From assembly GCA_001468855.1 (NCBI GenBank), contig LDIV01000005.1, positions 51,573-93,534 of the forward strand: a DNA stretch of 41,962 nucleotides, written 5' to 3'. The notes below the pieces were generated by a model. That model worked only from the letters and a program-made list of their open reading frames with translations, searched no databases and was not told where the DNA came from. Shown here piece after piece: positions 8,249 through 18,180 of the stretch. The translations under genes and the position numbers were made by a program. Position 1 is the stretch's first letter; every line of letters starts with the position of its first letter. The stretch comes from a candidate division TM6 bacterium UASB124 (GTDB lineage: Bacteria > Dependentiae > Babeliae > Babeliales > RVW-14).

Positions 8249-8531
8249 CACTATGTATCAAAGCTGTCATCTAAAAAATGCAGGATCGCAATTAGAAATA
8301 ATCAGATATAAAAAAAGCTCCTTCTTGAGCCTTTGCAAACAAAAGCAATCCAATCTATGCTTTATATATCAATTAAGAAAAATAATGGGGGCTAATTTTT
8401 TGGCCAATTCCGGTTATGCAAACATCACTATTTTGCTACGTCATCGCACCCCAAGAAACATTCTCTCTCAACACCCAAACCCATCCAAACCCCGATCTTA
8501 TTTAGATTATGGGGTCTCCAAGGGCACCTAA
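8249..8531. other. Gene-free gap between convergent genes
   Basis: About 280 bp between two terminators. The one longer reading frame (8229-8531) starts inside the upstream terminator and has no ribosome site or recognisable composition, so I do not call it. A modest hairpin (8489-8498 with 8504-8515, 2-nt bulge) is present. I see nothing else. Confidence 0.5.
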
Positions 8532-8561
8532 AGAACCCACGTATAATAATACGTGGGTTCT
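8532..8561 (-). terminator. Terminator of the fab operon (possibly bidirectional)
   Basis: A perfect 13-bp stem (8532-8544 with 8549-8561) with an AATA loop lies just past the fabF stop. Read on the minus strand it is followed by TTTAGG; on the plus strand by TGCTTTTA. It separates the convergent barrel gene and the fatty-acid operon. Confidence 0.8.
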
Positions 8562-8565
8562 GCTT

Positions 8566-10093
<1,528 letters not shown>

Positions 10094-10142
10094 CTATATC
10101 AATAGAAACAGGCATTAATAATAACGTATTTTCAAAATATTT

Positions 10143-10856
10143 CTACATTCCGCCAGTTATTTCAATAACCTGCCCTGTAATATAGTCAGCCTTACCGGAA
10201 GATAAGAAATCAACCGTATGGGCAACATCCATGGGAACTCCAAAGCGTTTCAGTGGAATATATTCAAGTGCCTTTTGCTTGATCAATTCTGGTAAACCGC
10301 GAGTCATCGCCGTATCAATAAATCCTGGGGCTATAGCATTCACTAAAATATTTCTACCTGCATATTCCTTGGCCAACGATTTAGTCAATGCAATAAGGCC
10401 AGCCTTACTCGCCGCATAATTTGTCTGACCAGGATTGCCATGCACCCCCACAATAGAACTCATAAAAATAATATAACTTTTAGGCTGCTTAATCATAAGT
10501 TTAATCGCCTGCTGCGAACAAAAAAAAGCACCTTTAAGATTTATATCAAGAACTATATCCCAATCATTTTCAGACAAACGCATTGCTAACGTATCACGTG
10601 TAACCCCTGCATTATTAACCAAAAGGTCAACATAACTCACTGGTAATTGAGAAAAGGCATCTTTGATTGATTGAACTGAAGAAAGGTCAACCTGTATATA
10701 GGTGACACCCTTAGAAACTAAATCTTGAACAGACTGTTCATTTGGAGATACTCGATCAAAGACAATAACATGATCGCCTCGATCACGAAGAGCGTCGACA
10801 ATTGCTTGTCCTATTCCACCGAGCCCACCGGTAACAAGTGAATTTTTTTGTAACAT
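10143..10856 (-). CDS. fabG: 3-oxoacyl-ACP reductase
   Basis: An SDR-family NADPH-dependent reductase of beta-ketoacyl-ACP, 237 aa. It shows the Rossmann motif TGGLGGIG at the N-terminus, the NNAG motif, and the catalytic Ser in MSSIVG with Tyr147 and Lys151 in the YxxxK motif (TNYAASKAG). The C-terminal block DYITGQVIEITGGM is typical of FabG. It lies 5 bp downstream of the fabD stop, indicating an operon. The cofactor loop after the first strand (VFDRVS) carries Asp then Arg, which could accept NAD(H) as well; I cannot settle this from sequence. Confidence 0.94.
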   Translation of the reverse strand: MLQKNSLVTGGLGGIGQAIVDALRDRGDHVIVFDRVSPNEQSVQDLVSKGVTYIQVDLSSVQSIKDAFSQLPVSYVDLLVNNAGVTRDTLAMRLSENDWDIVLDINLKGAFFCSQQAIKLMIKQPKSYIIFMSSIVGVHGNPGQTNYAASKAGLIALTKSLAKEYAGRNILVNAIAPGFIDTAMTRGLPELIKQKALEYIPLKRFGVPMDVAHTVDFLSSGKADYITGQVIEITGGM

Positions 10857-10861
10857 AATCC

Positions 10862-11944
10862 CTATACTTGTTGCTGCTCTGTTGATTGAGCAGAAGAATT
10901 TTGAATCTTTTCCAACAAAGCAGATTCTTCTTTTGTTTGTTGTTCTTCAATAATTTTTTCTTCTTTGGCGATTTCTAAATCCATTGCTAACTCTGTATGC
11001 TCAACCTCTTTACCCAAGAAGGTAAGCAATTGTTCCAGCTCAGCAGGTGTATTTAAGGTAAAAATATGTTTATCCGGCCACGCTCGCTTAAGAATTTTAG
11101 CAAGCTTATTACCTGGACCAACCTCAATAATTACATCGCATGAATTAAATTGCTGCATAGCAGGCCACCACAAAACATGCGAACTCATTTGTCTAACCAA
11201 AGAATCTTTAATTTGTTCATTTGTTATTACCGGTTGTGCATGAATGTTGTTAACTAAGGGAACTTGTAAGTCCTTAAAGTCAACTTTGACCATGTATAAA
11301 GCAAACTGTTTTTCAGCTTCCTGCATCAAACGAGAATGAAACGCTCCAGCAACATTAAGTTGAAGGACCTTGCCGCCAGCAGCACGCACCTCTTTGGCAA
11401 CCTCTTCTAATACAGCCACCGTACCAGAAACAACAAGTTGTTCCGGTGCATTATAGTTAACAATTTCAGCAACACGTGTTATTCCGGTTGGATCATCATA
11501 TTTCTTACAAATGGCATCAAGCGCATCAAAGTTTAGTCCAAGAACGGCTATCATTGTGCCAGGAAATGCTTGTGTTGCTTCTTCCATAAATAAAGAACGT
11601 TTCTTTAAAAGATACAATGCATCAGGAAACGTCATTCCACCTGCCGCAAAAATTGCAGCATATTCACCTGAGCTATGACCTGCAACAATATCAGGAACAA
11701 TACCATATTTATCTTTAAGTAATGCAAAAAAGGCAGCACTCACTAAAAAAATTGATGTTTGCGCGTTAACCGTTTCTTTTAGTTCACGTTCAGAAGATGC
11801 AAAGCATAATCTAACAAAATTTTGATCAAGACAACTTGATGCTTGCTCAAAATACTCTTGAACTATTCGTTCACGGTCGTAAATATCTTTCCCCATACCA
11901 AGAGACTGAGACCCTTGGCCCGGGAAAATCATGCCTATTTTCAT
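10862..11944 (-). CDS. fabD: Malonyl-CoA:ACP transacylase
   Basis: Loads malonyl from CoA onto ACP. The N-terminus IFPGQGSQSLGMG and the nucleophile elbow GHSSGE (Ser91), with His203 in GAFHSR, define the family. The core ends near residue 315. A further Glu/Gln-rich tail of about 45 residues (from about LAMDLEIAKEEK to the C-terminus) is absent from the E. coli enzyme (309 aa) and looks like a low-complexity helix. The ribosome site AAAGGATC lies 6 nt before the ATG. A plausible promoter lies in the 81-bp gap upstream. Confidence 0.94.
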   Translation of the reverse strand: MKIGMIFPGQGSQSLGMGKDIYDRERIVQEYFEQASSCLDQNFVRLCFASSERELKETVNAQTSIFLVSAAFFALLKDKYGIVPDIVAGHSSGEYAAIFAAGGMTFPDALYLLKKRSLFMEEATQAFPGTMIAVLGLNFDALDAICKKYDDPTGITRVAEIVNYNAPEQLVVSGTVAVLEEVAKEVRAAGGKVLQLNVAGAFHSRLMQEAEKQFALYMVKVDFKDLQVPLVNNIHAQPVITNEQIKDSLVRQMSSHVLWWPAMQQFNSCDVIIEVGPGNKLAKILKRAWPDKHIFTLNTPAELEQLLTFLGKEVEHTELAMDLEIAKEEKIIEEQQTKEESALLEKIQNSSAQSTEQQQV

Positions 11945-11989
11945 GTAAGATCCTTTAGTTTGACAACATCCATTTGTTTATAACCATCC

Positions 11990-12017
11990 ATTATCGTACA
12001 TATGCAGTTTATGATAA
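11990..12017 (-). promoter_or_regulatory. Possible promoter for fabD-fabG-acpP-fabF
   Basis: On the minus strand TTATCA (12012-12017) is followed after 16 bp by GATAAT (11990-11995), about 45 bp before fabD. Four of six and five of six positions match the sigma70 consensus. It would allow the fab genes to be expressed independently of rpmF-plsX. Confidence 0.35.
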
Positions 12018-12025
12018 TTATAAAA

Positions 12026-12757
12026 TTACCAATCTGCGCTAATTAATTTCAAGCGGGGCTTGACTAATTCGGCAAAGCCTGACGATTGTTTGGCTTCTTT
12101 AAGACCATATTTAACCATCAATTGCTGCCAATAATTTTTTGCTTGTGTAAAGTCTTTTTGTGTCCAAAAATAATAGCCTAAGAAATACAAACCTGCCTCA
12201 TTAGCAAAGTGTTTTTCGTTTTCAGCAACTTTTTTAAGATCCGCAAATCCTTCTTGTTGCATTCCTTGTTGCGGACTATCCATTTTCATTAACGCCAATT
12301 TCAACGAATAAAAATCTTTTAACTCGGCACTTGGCATCGACTTAACAGCCGCAGCTAACATTTCAATTGCTTCATTTATTTTGCCAAGCTTAACCAAGGC
12401 CTCGGCTTGATACACACGGAACACAGGAGCAATTCCTGCACCTTTGTGTGATTGATACGCCGACTTAAAAACATCTTCAACCTTCTTCCATTTCTCTTCA
12501 TCGGTAGCAAATTCTATGGTGCCATTAGTCATAACTGTTGGCCGACCGGTTACTGATGCATCATAATAACGTAATGATTCAACAAATGCTTTATGTGCAG
12601 AAGATTGAACCCAATCACTGTAGTACCCATAACCAAGAAAAGCCAACACCAACATAAAAACACCGGCAACACCAAGAATCAAATAGCGCCAATGCTTAAC
12701 TGCTGACTCTGCTCCAAGTTCCACCCATTCAATAACTCTTGTAAAAGAAAATTCCAT
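12026..12757 (-). CDS. Membrane-anchored TPR protein (YfgM-like)
   Basis: A 243-aa protein with one membrane helix (about residues 24-46) after a short cytoplasmic N-terminus and a soluble C-terminal part of helical repeats. Repeats with TPR-like spacing are visible at VYQAEALVKLGKINEAIEML and in the ANEAGLYFLGYYFWTQKDF region. The layout resembles YfgM/TPR_21 proteins, which sit at the Sec translocon and act as periplasmic chaperones; this is a fold-level assignment only. The ribosome site GGGAGAGAG is strong. It lies between plsX and fabD, the place where fabH usually sits, but has no condensing-enzyme motif. Its association with lipid synthesis could be accidental. Confidence 0.7.
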   Translation of the reverse strand: MEFSFTRVIEWVELGAESAVKHWRYLILGVAGVFMLVLAFLGYGYYSDWVQSSAHKAFVESLRYYDASVTGRPTVMTNGTIEFATDEEKWKKVEDVFKSAYQSHKGAGIAPVFRVYQAEALVKLGKINEAIEMLAAAVKSMPSAELKDFYSLKLALMKMDSPQQGMQQEGFADLKKVAENEKHFANEAGLYFLGYYFWTQKDFTQAKNYWQQLMVKYGLKEAKQSSGFAELVKPRLKLISADW

Positions 12758-12870
12758 ATCTCTCTCCCAGCAAGCTCATTTATGCTTGTAAAACAAACAA
12801 ACTTTAATTATTTCAATTTTACCTTAACCAAAGATTTTGTACACAAAATAACAAAATTATGCAATAAAAA

Positions 12871-13812
12871 TTATAATTTCCGTAACCCTATTTCATGACT
12901 TTTTCTACATGAAACATTCCATGCAAATGTTATGGCATTTTCTATCACGCCTGTACTAGAATTTCCATGACAAACAATGACTGGTTTTCTAACACCAAGC
13001 AGCAAAGCTCCCCCATGATGCTTATAATTAAAGACATTTCCAATACGTTCAGCCATATCAACTGGCAACAATCCTGCTATATGCTCAGCAACTGCTTCCA
13101 TCGTCTTAAGAAGTATATTGCCACAAAATCCATCACATACCACAATATCGGCCTTACCATTAAAAACATCATACGGTTCAACATTACCAATAAAATTGAG
13201 TGTATTATCATTTTTTAATAACATATGTGTTTCTTTAACCAACAGTGAACCTTTTCCTTCTTCGTGTCCATTCGCTAACAAACCAACTCGTGGATTTGGT
13301 GTTTGTAAAACATTAGCAACATAATCAGATGCCATATGAGCAAATTGCTGTAAATGCAACGGTCTACATTCTGTATTGGCACCCAAATCTAAAACGAATA
13401 CCTGTTTATTATTATTTTTTGCCGGAACAAATCCTGCGATAGCAGGACGCTCAACACCATCCGTTCTACCGACTATAAACACTGCCGCCACCATAAGCGC
13501 ACCGGAATTCCCTGCCGAAACAACAGCAGTACAATGACCCTGCGCCACACTTGCAACAGCTTTCACAAGTGAAGAATTTATTTTTCTCCGTACCGCAGCA
13601 ACCGGCTCCTCATCCATCGCTACAATATCGGGGGCATCAAGAACTTTAATCGGATATTTTTTCCAATTACTATCATGTGTATCAAGCCATTGATAAATCA
13701 TCTCTTGCTGACCACAAAGTAATATCGGTATAGATTTTTTTGCAGCAGCCCAAGCACCTTGCAAGACTACTAATGGGGCATGATCTCCCCCCATAACATC
13801 AACAGCTATCAT
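12871..13812 (-). CDS. plsX: Phosphate acyltransferase PlsX
   Basis: Converts acyl-ACP to acyl-phosphate, the acyl donor for PlsY in phospholipid synthesis. The N-terminal signature IAVDVMGGDHAP is diagnostic, and further family blocks appear (VSAGNSGALMVAA, DLGANTECRP, CDGFCGNILLKTMEA). The length is 313 aa, slightly shorter than the usual 330. The start is fixed by the signature beginning at residue 2. It follows rpmF, the widespread rpmF-plsX arrangement, but a 15-bp hairpin lies between them and may reduce read-through. PlsY and PlsC are not in this window. Confidence 0.94.
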   Translation of the reverse strand: MIAVDVMGGDHAPLVVLQGAWAAAKKSIPILLCGQQEMIYQWLDTHDSNWKKYPIKVLDAPDIVAMDEEPVAAVRRKINSSLVKAVASVAQGHCTAVVSAGNSGALMVAAVFIVGRTDGVERPAIAGFVPAKNNNKQVFVLDLGANTECRPLHLQQFAHMASDYVANVLQTPNPRVGLLANGHEEGKGSLLVKETHMLLKNDNTLNFIGNVEPYDVFNGKADIVVCDGFCGNILLKTMEAVAEHIAGLLPVDMAERIGNVFNYKHHGGALLLGVRKPVIVCHGNSSTGVIENAITFAWNVSCRKSHEIGLRKL

Positions 13813-13848
13813 CGTTCACATACCTTTCTTAGCACTGTGGAAATTGAA

Positions 13849-13885
13849 CGCCGCTCGTGTTCACTTATAATGAATACGAGCGGCG
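13849..13885 (-). terminator. Hairpin between rpmF and plsX
   Basis: A continuous 15-bp stem (13849-13863 with 13871-13885, one G-U) with a 7-nt loop lies 27 bp after the rpmF stop. On the minus strand it is followed by TTCAATTTCC, a weak T-tract. It probably attenuates rather than blocks transcription into plsX. Confidence 0.6.
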
Positions 13886-13912
13886 AGTTCATTTCATACA
13901 TTTGTATGATAC

Positions 13913-14194
13913 TTATTTCTGCTCTGTTTTTTCAGTAGGCTCTTCTTTTGCCGCTTGCGCTGCACGAACCGTAGCCTCTTTGGCTTCTCGAGCTTGCCCA
14001 CGAGCATACATACGATCTGTCTTAGTACGTAAAATTTTCTTGCCTTTATAATATCCACATTCTTGGCAAACCTGATGTGGCATTACTGGGGCCTGACATG
14101 TTTGACAACCAGTAATTGCCTTAGGTTTTATTCCTTTATTGGCAGAACGTTGGTCTCGTCTTTTACGCGATAATTTCCGCTTGGGTACTGGCAT
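13913..14194 (-). CDS. rpmF: 50S ribosomal protein L32
   Basis: The N-terminus MPVPKRKLSRKRRDQR is the L32 signature. A zinc ribbon follows with Cys30, Cys33, Cys43 and Cys46, so this is the zinc-binding (C+) form. The core ends near residue 60; an Ala/Glu/Lys-rich tail of about 30 residues extends it to 93 aa, longer than the typical 57-65. A good ribosome site (GTAGGAGATTG) precedes the ATG. It heads the minus-strand lipid cluster. Confidence 0.96.
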   Translation of the reverse strand: MPVPKRKLSRKRRDQRSANKGIKPKAITGCQTCQAPVMPHQVCQECGYYKGKKILRTKTDRMYARGQAREAKEATVRAAQAAKEEPTEKTEQK

Positions 14195-14383
14195 AGTCTC
14201 AATCTCCTACACACGTTGTTTGTACGTAAATAGAGTTTACTCTGTATATGTTAAACTATTTATAGAAAACGCATATTAGCCTAATTTTTAACTGCATTTT
14301 TGTCAAAGCCTTCGTAGCAACTGTTGTAAAATTGGTCATTTTTGGCAGACTATTGGAGCAATCCCTTGATATTCAGAACATTA

Positions 14384-14412
14384 TTGACTGCATATTCAAG
14401 CGGCCGTATCAA
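14384..14412 (+). promoter_or_regulatory. Promoter of tsf-pyrH-frr
   Basis: TTGACT (14384-14389) and TATCAA (14407-14412) are separated by 17 bp and lie about 40 bp before the tsf ATG. Five of six and four of six positions match the sigma70 consensus. The position explains expression of tsf without an upstream rpsB. Confidence 0.55.
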
Positions 14413-14453
14413 AACCACATAATAATAAACGCCTTAAACCTAGGAGCAGATTT

Positions 14454-15335
14454 ATGAGCAAAATCAGCATGGATGATGTCAAAAAGTTACGCGACAGAAC
14501 CCAAGTTGGCATGATGGATTGCCGCAAAGCCCTTGAAGAGGCTAACGGCGACATCGAAAAGGCTGTCGAAATTCTTCGTAAAAAAGGAGCTGCCGTTGCC
14601 GCCAAACGAGCAGAAAACGTAACCAATCATGGCCGCGTTGAAAGCTTTATAAATGAAAATTACACTATCGGATCGCTCATAGAAACAGCATGCGAAACAG
14701 ATTTCGCTGCAAACACAGAAGCTATGCAATATTTTGCTCGTGATGTAGCAGAACACGTTGCCACCGTTAACCCATCTGATGTAGCAACCCTACTTACACA
14801 ACCATGTTCAAAAAATCCTAAACTTACCATTCAACAACATTTAGACGATTTAGTCTCAAAAATTTGTGAAAAAATTAAAGTTAATCGCTTTGTTCGTTTC
14901 CAAGTAACAGGTAACGGTATCGTTAATGCCTATATCCATCCGGGATCAGTTGTTGGCATTCTTGTTGAATTAGCAACCGACAAACCTGCCGCATCACACC
15001 TAGAAGCGCTTAAAACTATCGCCAAAGATATCTGCATGCAAATCGCCGTTACCAATCCATTGTGCATCCAAGCAAGCGATTTAGACCCTGCTATACTTGA
15101 AAAAGAACGCAACCTAGCACGTGAGCAACTCAAAGACAGCGGCAAACCTGCCAACGTCATTGATAAAATTATTGAAGGTAAAATCAGTAAATTTTATCAA
15201 GATGCATGTCTTCTTAACCAACCATTTATTAAGAATGATAAACTTACCGTCCAACAGTATATCAACGAAGAAGCAAAAAAATTAGGTCTCAGCATCACCG
15301 TTAAACAATTTAAACGTTTTGGCATCGGTCGATAA
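14454..15335 (+). CDS. tsf: Elongation factor Ts
   Basis: Nucleotide exchange factor for EF-Tu, 293 aa. It has the N-terminal UBA-like domain with VKKLRDRTQVGMMDCRKAL, then the conserved ETACETDFAANTEA segment that contacts EF-Tu, and two dimerisation subdomains, giving the full length. The ribosome site TAGGAG precedes the ATG. It starts a compact tsf-pyrH-frr operon; rpsB, which precedes tsf in most bacteria, is absent here. Confidence 0.96.
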   Translation: MSKISMDDVKKLRDRTQVGMMDCRKALEEANGDIEKAVEILRKKGAAVAAKRAENVTNHGRVESFINENYTIGSLIETACETDFAANTEAMQYFARDVAEHVATVNPSDVATLLTQPCSKNPKLTIQQHLDDLVSKICEKIKVNRFVRFQVTGNGIVNAYIHPGSVVGILVELATDKPAASHLEALKTIAKDICMQIAVTNPLCIQASDLDPAILEKERNLAREQLKDSGKPANVIDKIIEGKISKFYQDACLLNQPFIKNDKLTVQQYINEEAKKLGLSITVKQFKRFGIGR

Positions 15336-15346
15336 GAACACGTGCA

Positions 15347-16069
15347 ATGATGAACACAATTCTGCTCAAATTAAGTGGTGAATTTTTTCTCGGACAACCT
15401 GGTAAGCACGCTAACGCCAACAATGTATGTATGAATATCACGTTTATTAACACGATCATTCAACAAATAAAACAACTCATCAAAACACATCGCATCAACA
15501 TTGTTATCGGCGGTGGTAATTTTTTCCGCGGTCTTAAAGAAGGCAAAGCACTTGGACTTGAACAAGAAACAGCCGATACCGTCGGTATGCTTGCCACGGT
15601 TATGAATGGCATTATGCTACGCAATCTATTTGAACAAGCAGGCATCACATGCATTGTACTCAGTTCCTATGAAATTCACGGTATTGTGTCACAGGTTAGC
15701 CACACATTGATCAAACAATCGCAAGAACAGCATGCCGTTATTATTTTTGTCGGCGGAACTGGCAACCCTTATTTCAGTACTGATACGGCTTCAATTATCC
15801 GCGCATTACAAACACAGTCATCTGAAGTATGGAAAGCATCAACCGTTAACGCCGTCTATGATGCCGATCCTGCACTAAACGCTCATGCCAAACCGCTAAA
15901 AAAAATCACTTATGCAGATGTATTATCACAGTCCCTCAAAGTCATGGATTTAACCGCTATCACCATGGCCAAAGAACACAACATCAAGCTCCGCGTATTT
16001 AGCATCTTTGAACCTAATGCTTTGCTTCAAGTTGCACAAAACGCTGACTTTGGAAGTACGATACAATAA
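15347..16069 (+). CDS. pyrH: Uridylate kinase
   Basis: Phosphorylates UMP to UDP, feeding pyrimidine nucleotides and UDP-sugars for the envelope. Amino-acid-kinase fold motifs are visible: LLKLSGEFF at the N-terminus, VIGGGNFFRG, a GTGNPYFSTDT block and the KASTVNAVYDADP segment. The length of 240 aa is typical. Two adjacent ATGs (15347, 15350) could start it; no strong ribosome site is present and it lies 11 bp after tsf, so translational coupling is likely. Confidence 0.94.
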   Translation: MMNTILLKLSGEFFLGQPGKHANANNVCMNITFINTIIQQIKQLIKTHRINIVIGGGNFFRGLKEGKALGLEQETADTVGMLATVMNGIMLRNLFEQAGITCIVLSSYEIHGIVSQVSHTLIKQSQEQHAVIIFVGGTGNPYFSTDTASIIRALQTQSSEVWKASTVNAVYDADPALNAHAKPLKKITYADVLSQSLKVMDLTAITMAKEHNIKLRVFSIFEPNALLQVAQNADFGSTIQ

Positions 16070-16084
16070 CCAAAGGATATTATT

Positions 16085-16669
16085 ATGATTGAAATAGCAT
16101 TTAAAGAAGGTGATTCCAAAAGCTTTGAAACATTACTCAAAGAACACATGGAACAACCTTTAAAACATTACGAAAAAGAACTAGCTTCTCTTAGAACAGG
16201 ACGAGCATCCATTGCACTCCTTGAAAACATTAAAGTTGAAGCTTATGGTCAGCTTATGTCCCTAAAAGAAGTGGCTACTTTAGGCGCTCCAGAACCTCGA
16301 CTTTTGACTATTCAACCATGGGATAAATCAATCATCCCGGAAATTGAAAAGGCCATTATGGCATCAGATTTAGGCGCTTCTCCAGTCAATGATGGAACAT
16401 TAATTCGTATTCAATTGCCACAAATGAGCACATCACGACGTGATGAACTCATTAAATTGCTTGGAAAAAAAACCGAAGATTGCAAAGTTTCGCTGCGCAA
16501 CATCCGTAAAGATTTCCATAATGAAGTACGCGATGCTGATAAAAAGCACATCATCTCAGAAGACTTTGCTAAACGATTGGCTGATTTGCTTCAAAAGATC
16601 ACAGATCAATACATTGAGAAGACAGATCAACTGAATAATAAAAAAGCTACAGAAATTGGTCATATTTAA
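16085..16669 (+). CDS. frr: Ribosome recycling factor
   Basis: With EF-G it splits post-termination ribosomes. Signature blocks LASLRTGRAS, LLTIQPWDKS, ASDLGASPVNDGTLIRI and RRDELIKLLGKKTED are all present, and a long helical C-terminus completes it. At 194 aa it is about 9 residues longer than usual at the N-terminus. An AAAGGATATT ribosome site precedes the ATG. It lies 15 bp after pyrH and is followed by a terminator, closing the operon. Confidence 0.96.
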   Translation: MIEIAFKEGDSKSFETLLKEHMEQPLKHYEKELASLRTGRASIALLENIKVEAYGQLMSLKEVATLGAPEPRLLTIQPWDKSIIPEIEKAIMASDLGASPVNDGTLIRIQLPQMSTSRRDELIKLLGKKTEDCKVSLRNIRKDFHNEVRDADKKHIISEDFAKRLADLLQKITDQYIEKTDQLNNKKATEIGHI

Positions 16670-16694
16670 AATCAAAAAATAACATAATCCAACG

Positions 16695-16736
16695 AAACCC
16701 CTCTGATTCACTATCTGAAAAGAGGGGTTTTGTTTT
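16695..16736 (+). terminator. Terminator of tsf-pyrH-frr
   Basis: A 10-bp stem (16695-16704 with 16721-16730, AAACCCCTCT with its complement) is followed by TGTTTT, 25 bp after the frr stop. Confidence 0.88.
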
Positions 16737-16822
16737 GCGTTTGCATTAATACACTAATCATGTTACCATTATTTTCAAATATAATTTTTAAAGCGCAAGC
16801 TATACTATAAAAGGGTTTTTCT

Positions 16823-18040
16823 ATGACACAGCTAAAATTTGGGATGCTTATTGGGATGCTTATATGGTCATTTGTAGGAACTTTTTTTTCAAGCCAAGCA
16901 GGAACAATATCCGCTTCTTTATGGATTAATCAACAGGGCCAGAAAGTTATTTTGCTTGGAGATCAGCATTATCCATCTCAAAAAAATCCGCACAAAGAAT
17001 GTTGGTTTCAACAAGAAAAAATGCAATACAAATCCTTTATTTCTACATTACAGACTATAGATAATTCATCAGGCGTCGCATTATTGGTCGAAAACTTAAC
17101 AAAGCTTGCAACACCCCCTCACCACTCTCTCCTTTCTTTGCTCAGTTATTCAATATATGAAAATCCCGATTTATATCATAAAGTCACTGCCATTCATGAC
17201 CTCGATGAACATAAACTTAGATATAAGTGGGCATCTGCTATAAAAGATACACGACAGGAGATTATGGAAACCACTCAAGATGCTTGGATTCTACAGAACG
17301 TCTCAAATGAAGATAAATGTGAATACATCCTCGATATATTCAAAGACTTCTTTGATACAGCAGAACCGCTTATTGATGCTCATGAAAATAGTATAAATAA
17401 CTATATCAAATATACAACCAATCCAAAAACTAAAGAAATCCTACAAGCTCTCCTTAGTAATCAAACCAATCTTTGGAATAAAATCATCGATGATTACAAC
17501 ACCGTCAATACATATGAAGAATCTAACAACGGAGAAACTAGCAATGATGATGTTGATGATAACGAAATGTCAGACGAAGATGACAATGCACAAGATACAG
17601 CTCGACAAAATCTTTTATCACTGTTTCTTTCACCATCTGCCGCATTCTATGAAACAAATTATTATAATAAAACCGATATAATAAGTGGTGCTTTTTCAAT
17701 ACTTGATGGATTATGTGAATGCAATGCCTTATGGCATATAACAAAGCCTAATCCTGCACAGACTGTCATTGTCATCGCCGGATCTGCACATATAGAAAGA
17801 TTGGCAACCTATTTAGACGAATCCGGTTACAACAGAATAGCTCGTATCATGAAAGCAAAAGAAGCATCAAACCATGATTATGCATTGATTAATTATGATA
17901 CAAGCATCAAACAATGGTTACTTTCACAAACAGAACAGTTAATCAAACAAACGCCTAGAGAAAAGAAACGCAAACGACATTCTGAGCCGGTAACATCACA
18001 ACAACAAACAAACTCTGTCACCAAAAAAAACAAAAAGTGA
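16823..18040 (+). CDS. Secreted protein, possibly TraB/ChaN-like fold
   Basis: A 405-aa protein of unknown function with an N-terminal signal peptide or anchor (residues 7-25). Two separated motifs, VILLGDQHYPS (about 42-52) and VIVIAGSAHIERL (about 313-325), resemble the paired GxxH motifs of the TraB/Tiki/ChaN/EreA-type fold, whose members include haem-binding lipoproteins and metalloproteases. The resemblance is weak and only suggestive. In between lie a helical region and a strongly acidic stretch (DDVDDNEMSDEDDN, about 240-255). The C-terminus is basic (REKKRKRH near 379-386) and Gln/Lys-rich. The ribosome site AAAGGG is weak. It stands alone between two gaps, upstream of dnaE. Confidence 0.7.
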   Translation: MTQLKFGMLIGMLIWSFVGTFFSSQAGTISASLWINQQGQKVILLGDQHYPSQKNPHKECWFQQEKMQYKSFISTLQTIDNSSGVALLVENLTKLATPPHHSLLSLLSYSIYENPDLYHKVTAIHDLDEHKLRYKWASAIKDTRQEIMETTQDAWILQNVSNEDKCEYILDIFKDFFDTAEPLIDAHENSINNYIKYTTNPKTKEILQALLSNQTNLWNKIIDDYNTVNTYEESNNGETSNDDVDDNEMSDEDDNAQDTARQNLLSLFLSPSAAFYETNYYNKTDIISGAFSILDGLCECNALWHITKPNPAQTVIVIAGSAHIERLATYLDESGYNRIARIMKAKEASNHDYALINYDTSIKQWLLSQTEQLIKQTPREKKRKRHSEPVTSQQQTNSVTKKNKK

Positions 18041-18138
18041 TTGCTCATCCGAACACCTGCACACAAACTATTAATGCATAAAAATGATATTCATTGCAAG
18101 CTGGATTAAAGAAGTTGCTCAACATTTTTTACAAATTT

Positions 18139-18178
18139 GATTACACTGTGGTTAAAAAATTTAAACCATAGTGTAATC
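18139..18178 (+). promoter_or_regulatory. Hairpin abutting the dnaE start codon
   Basis: A 15-bp stem (18139-18153 with 18164-18178, one G-U) with an A/T-rich loop ends 2 bp before the dnaE ATG. There is no T-run, so a terminator is unlikely. It occupies the place of the ribosome site and could be a translational operator or a protein-binding dyad. Confidence 0.6.
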
Positions 18179-18180
18179 GC

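Noticed and set aside
8229..8531. 100-codon plus-strand frame between the terminators
   Set aside because: Begins inside the upstream terminator hairpin, has no ribosome site, and its composition is unlike a protein.
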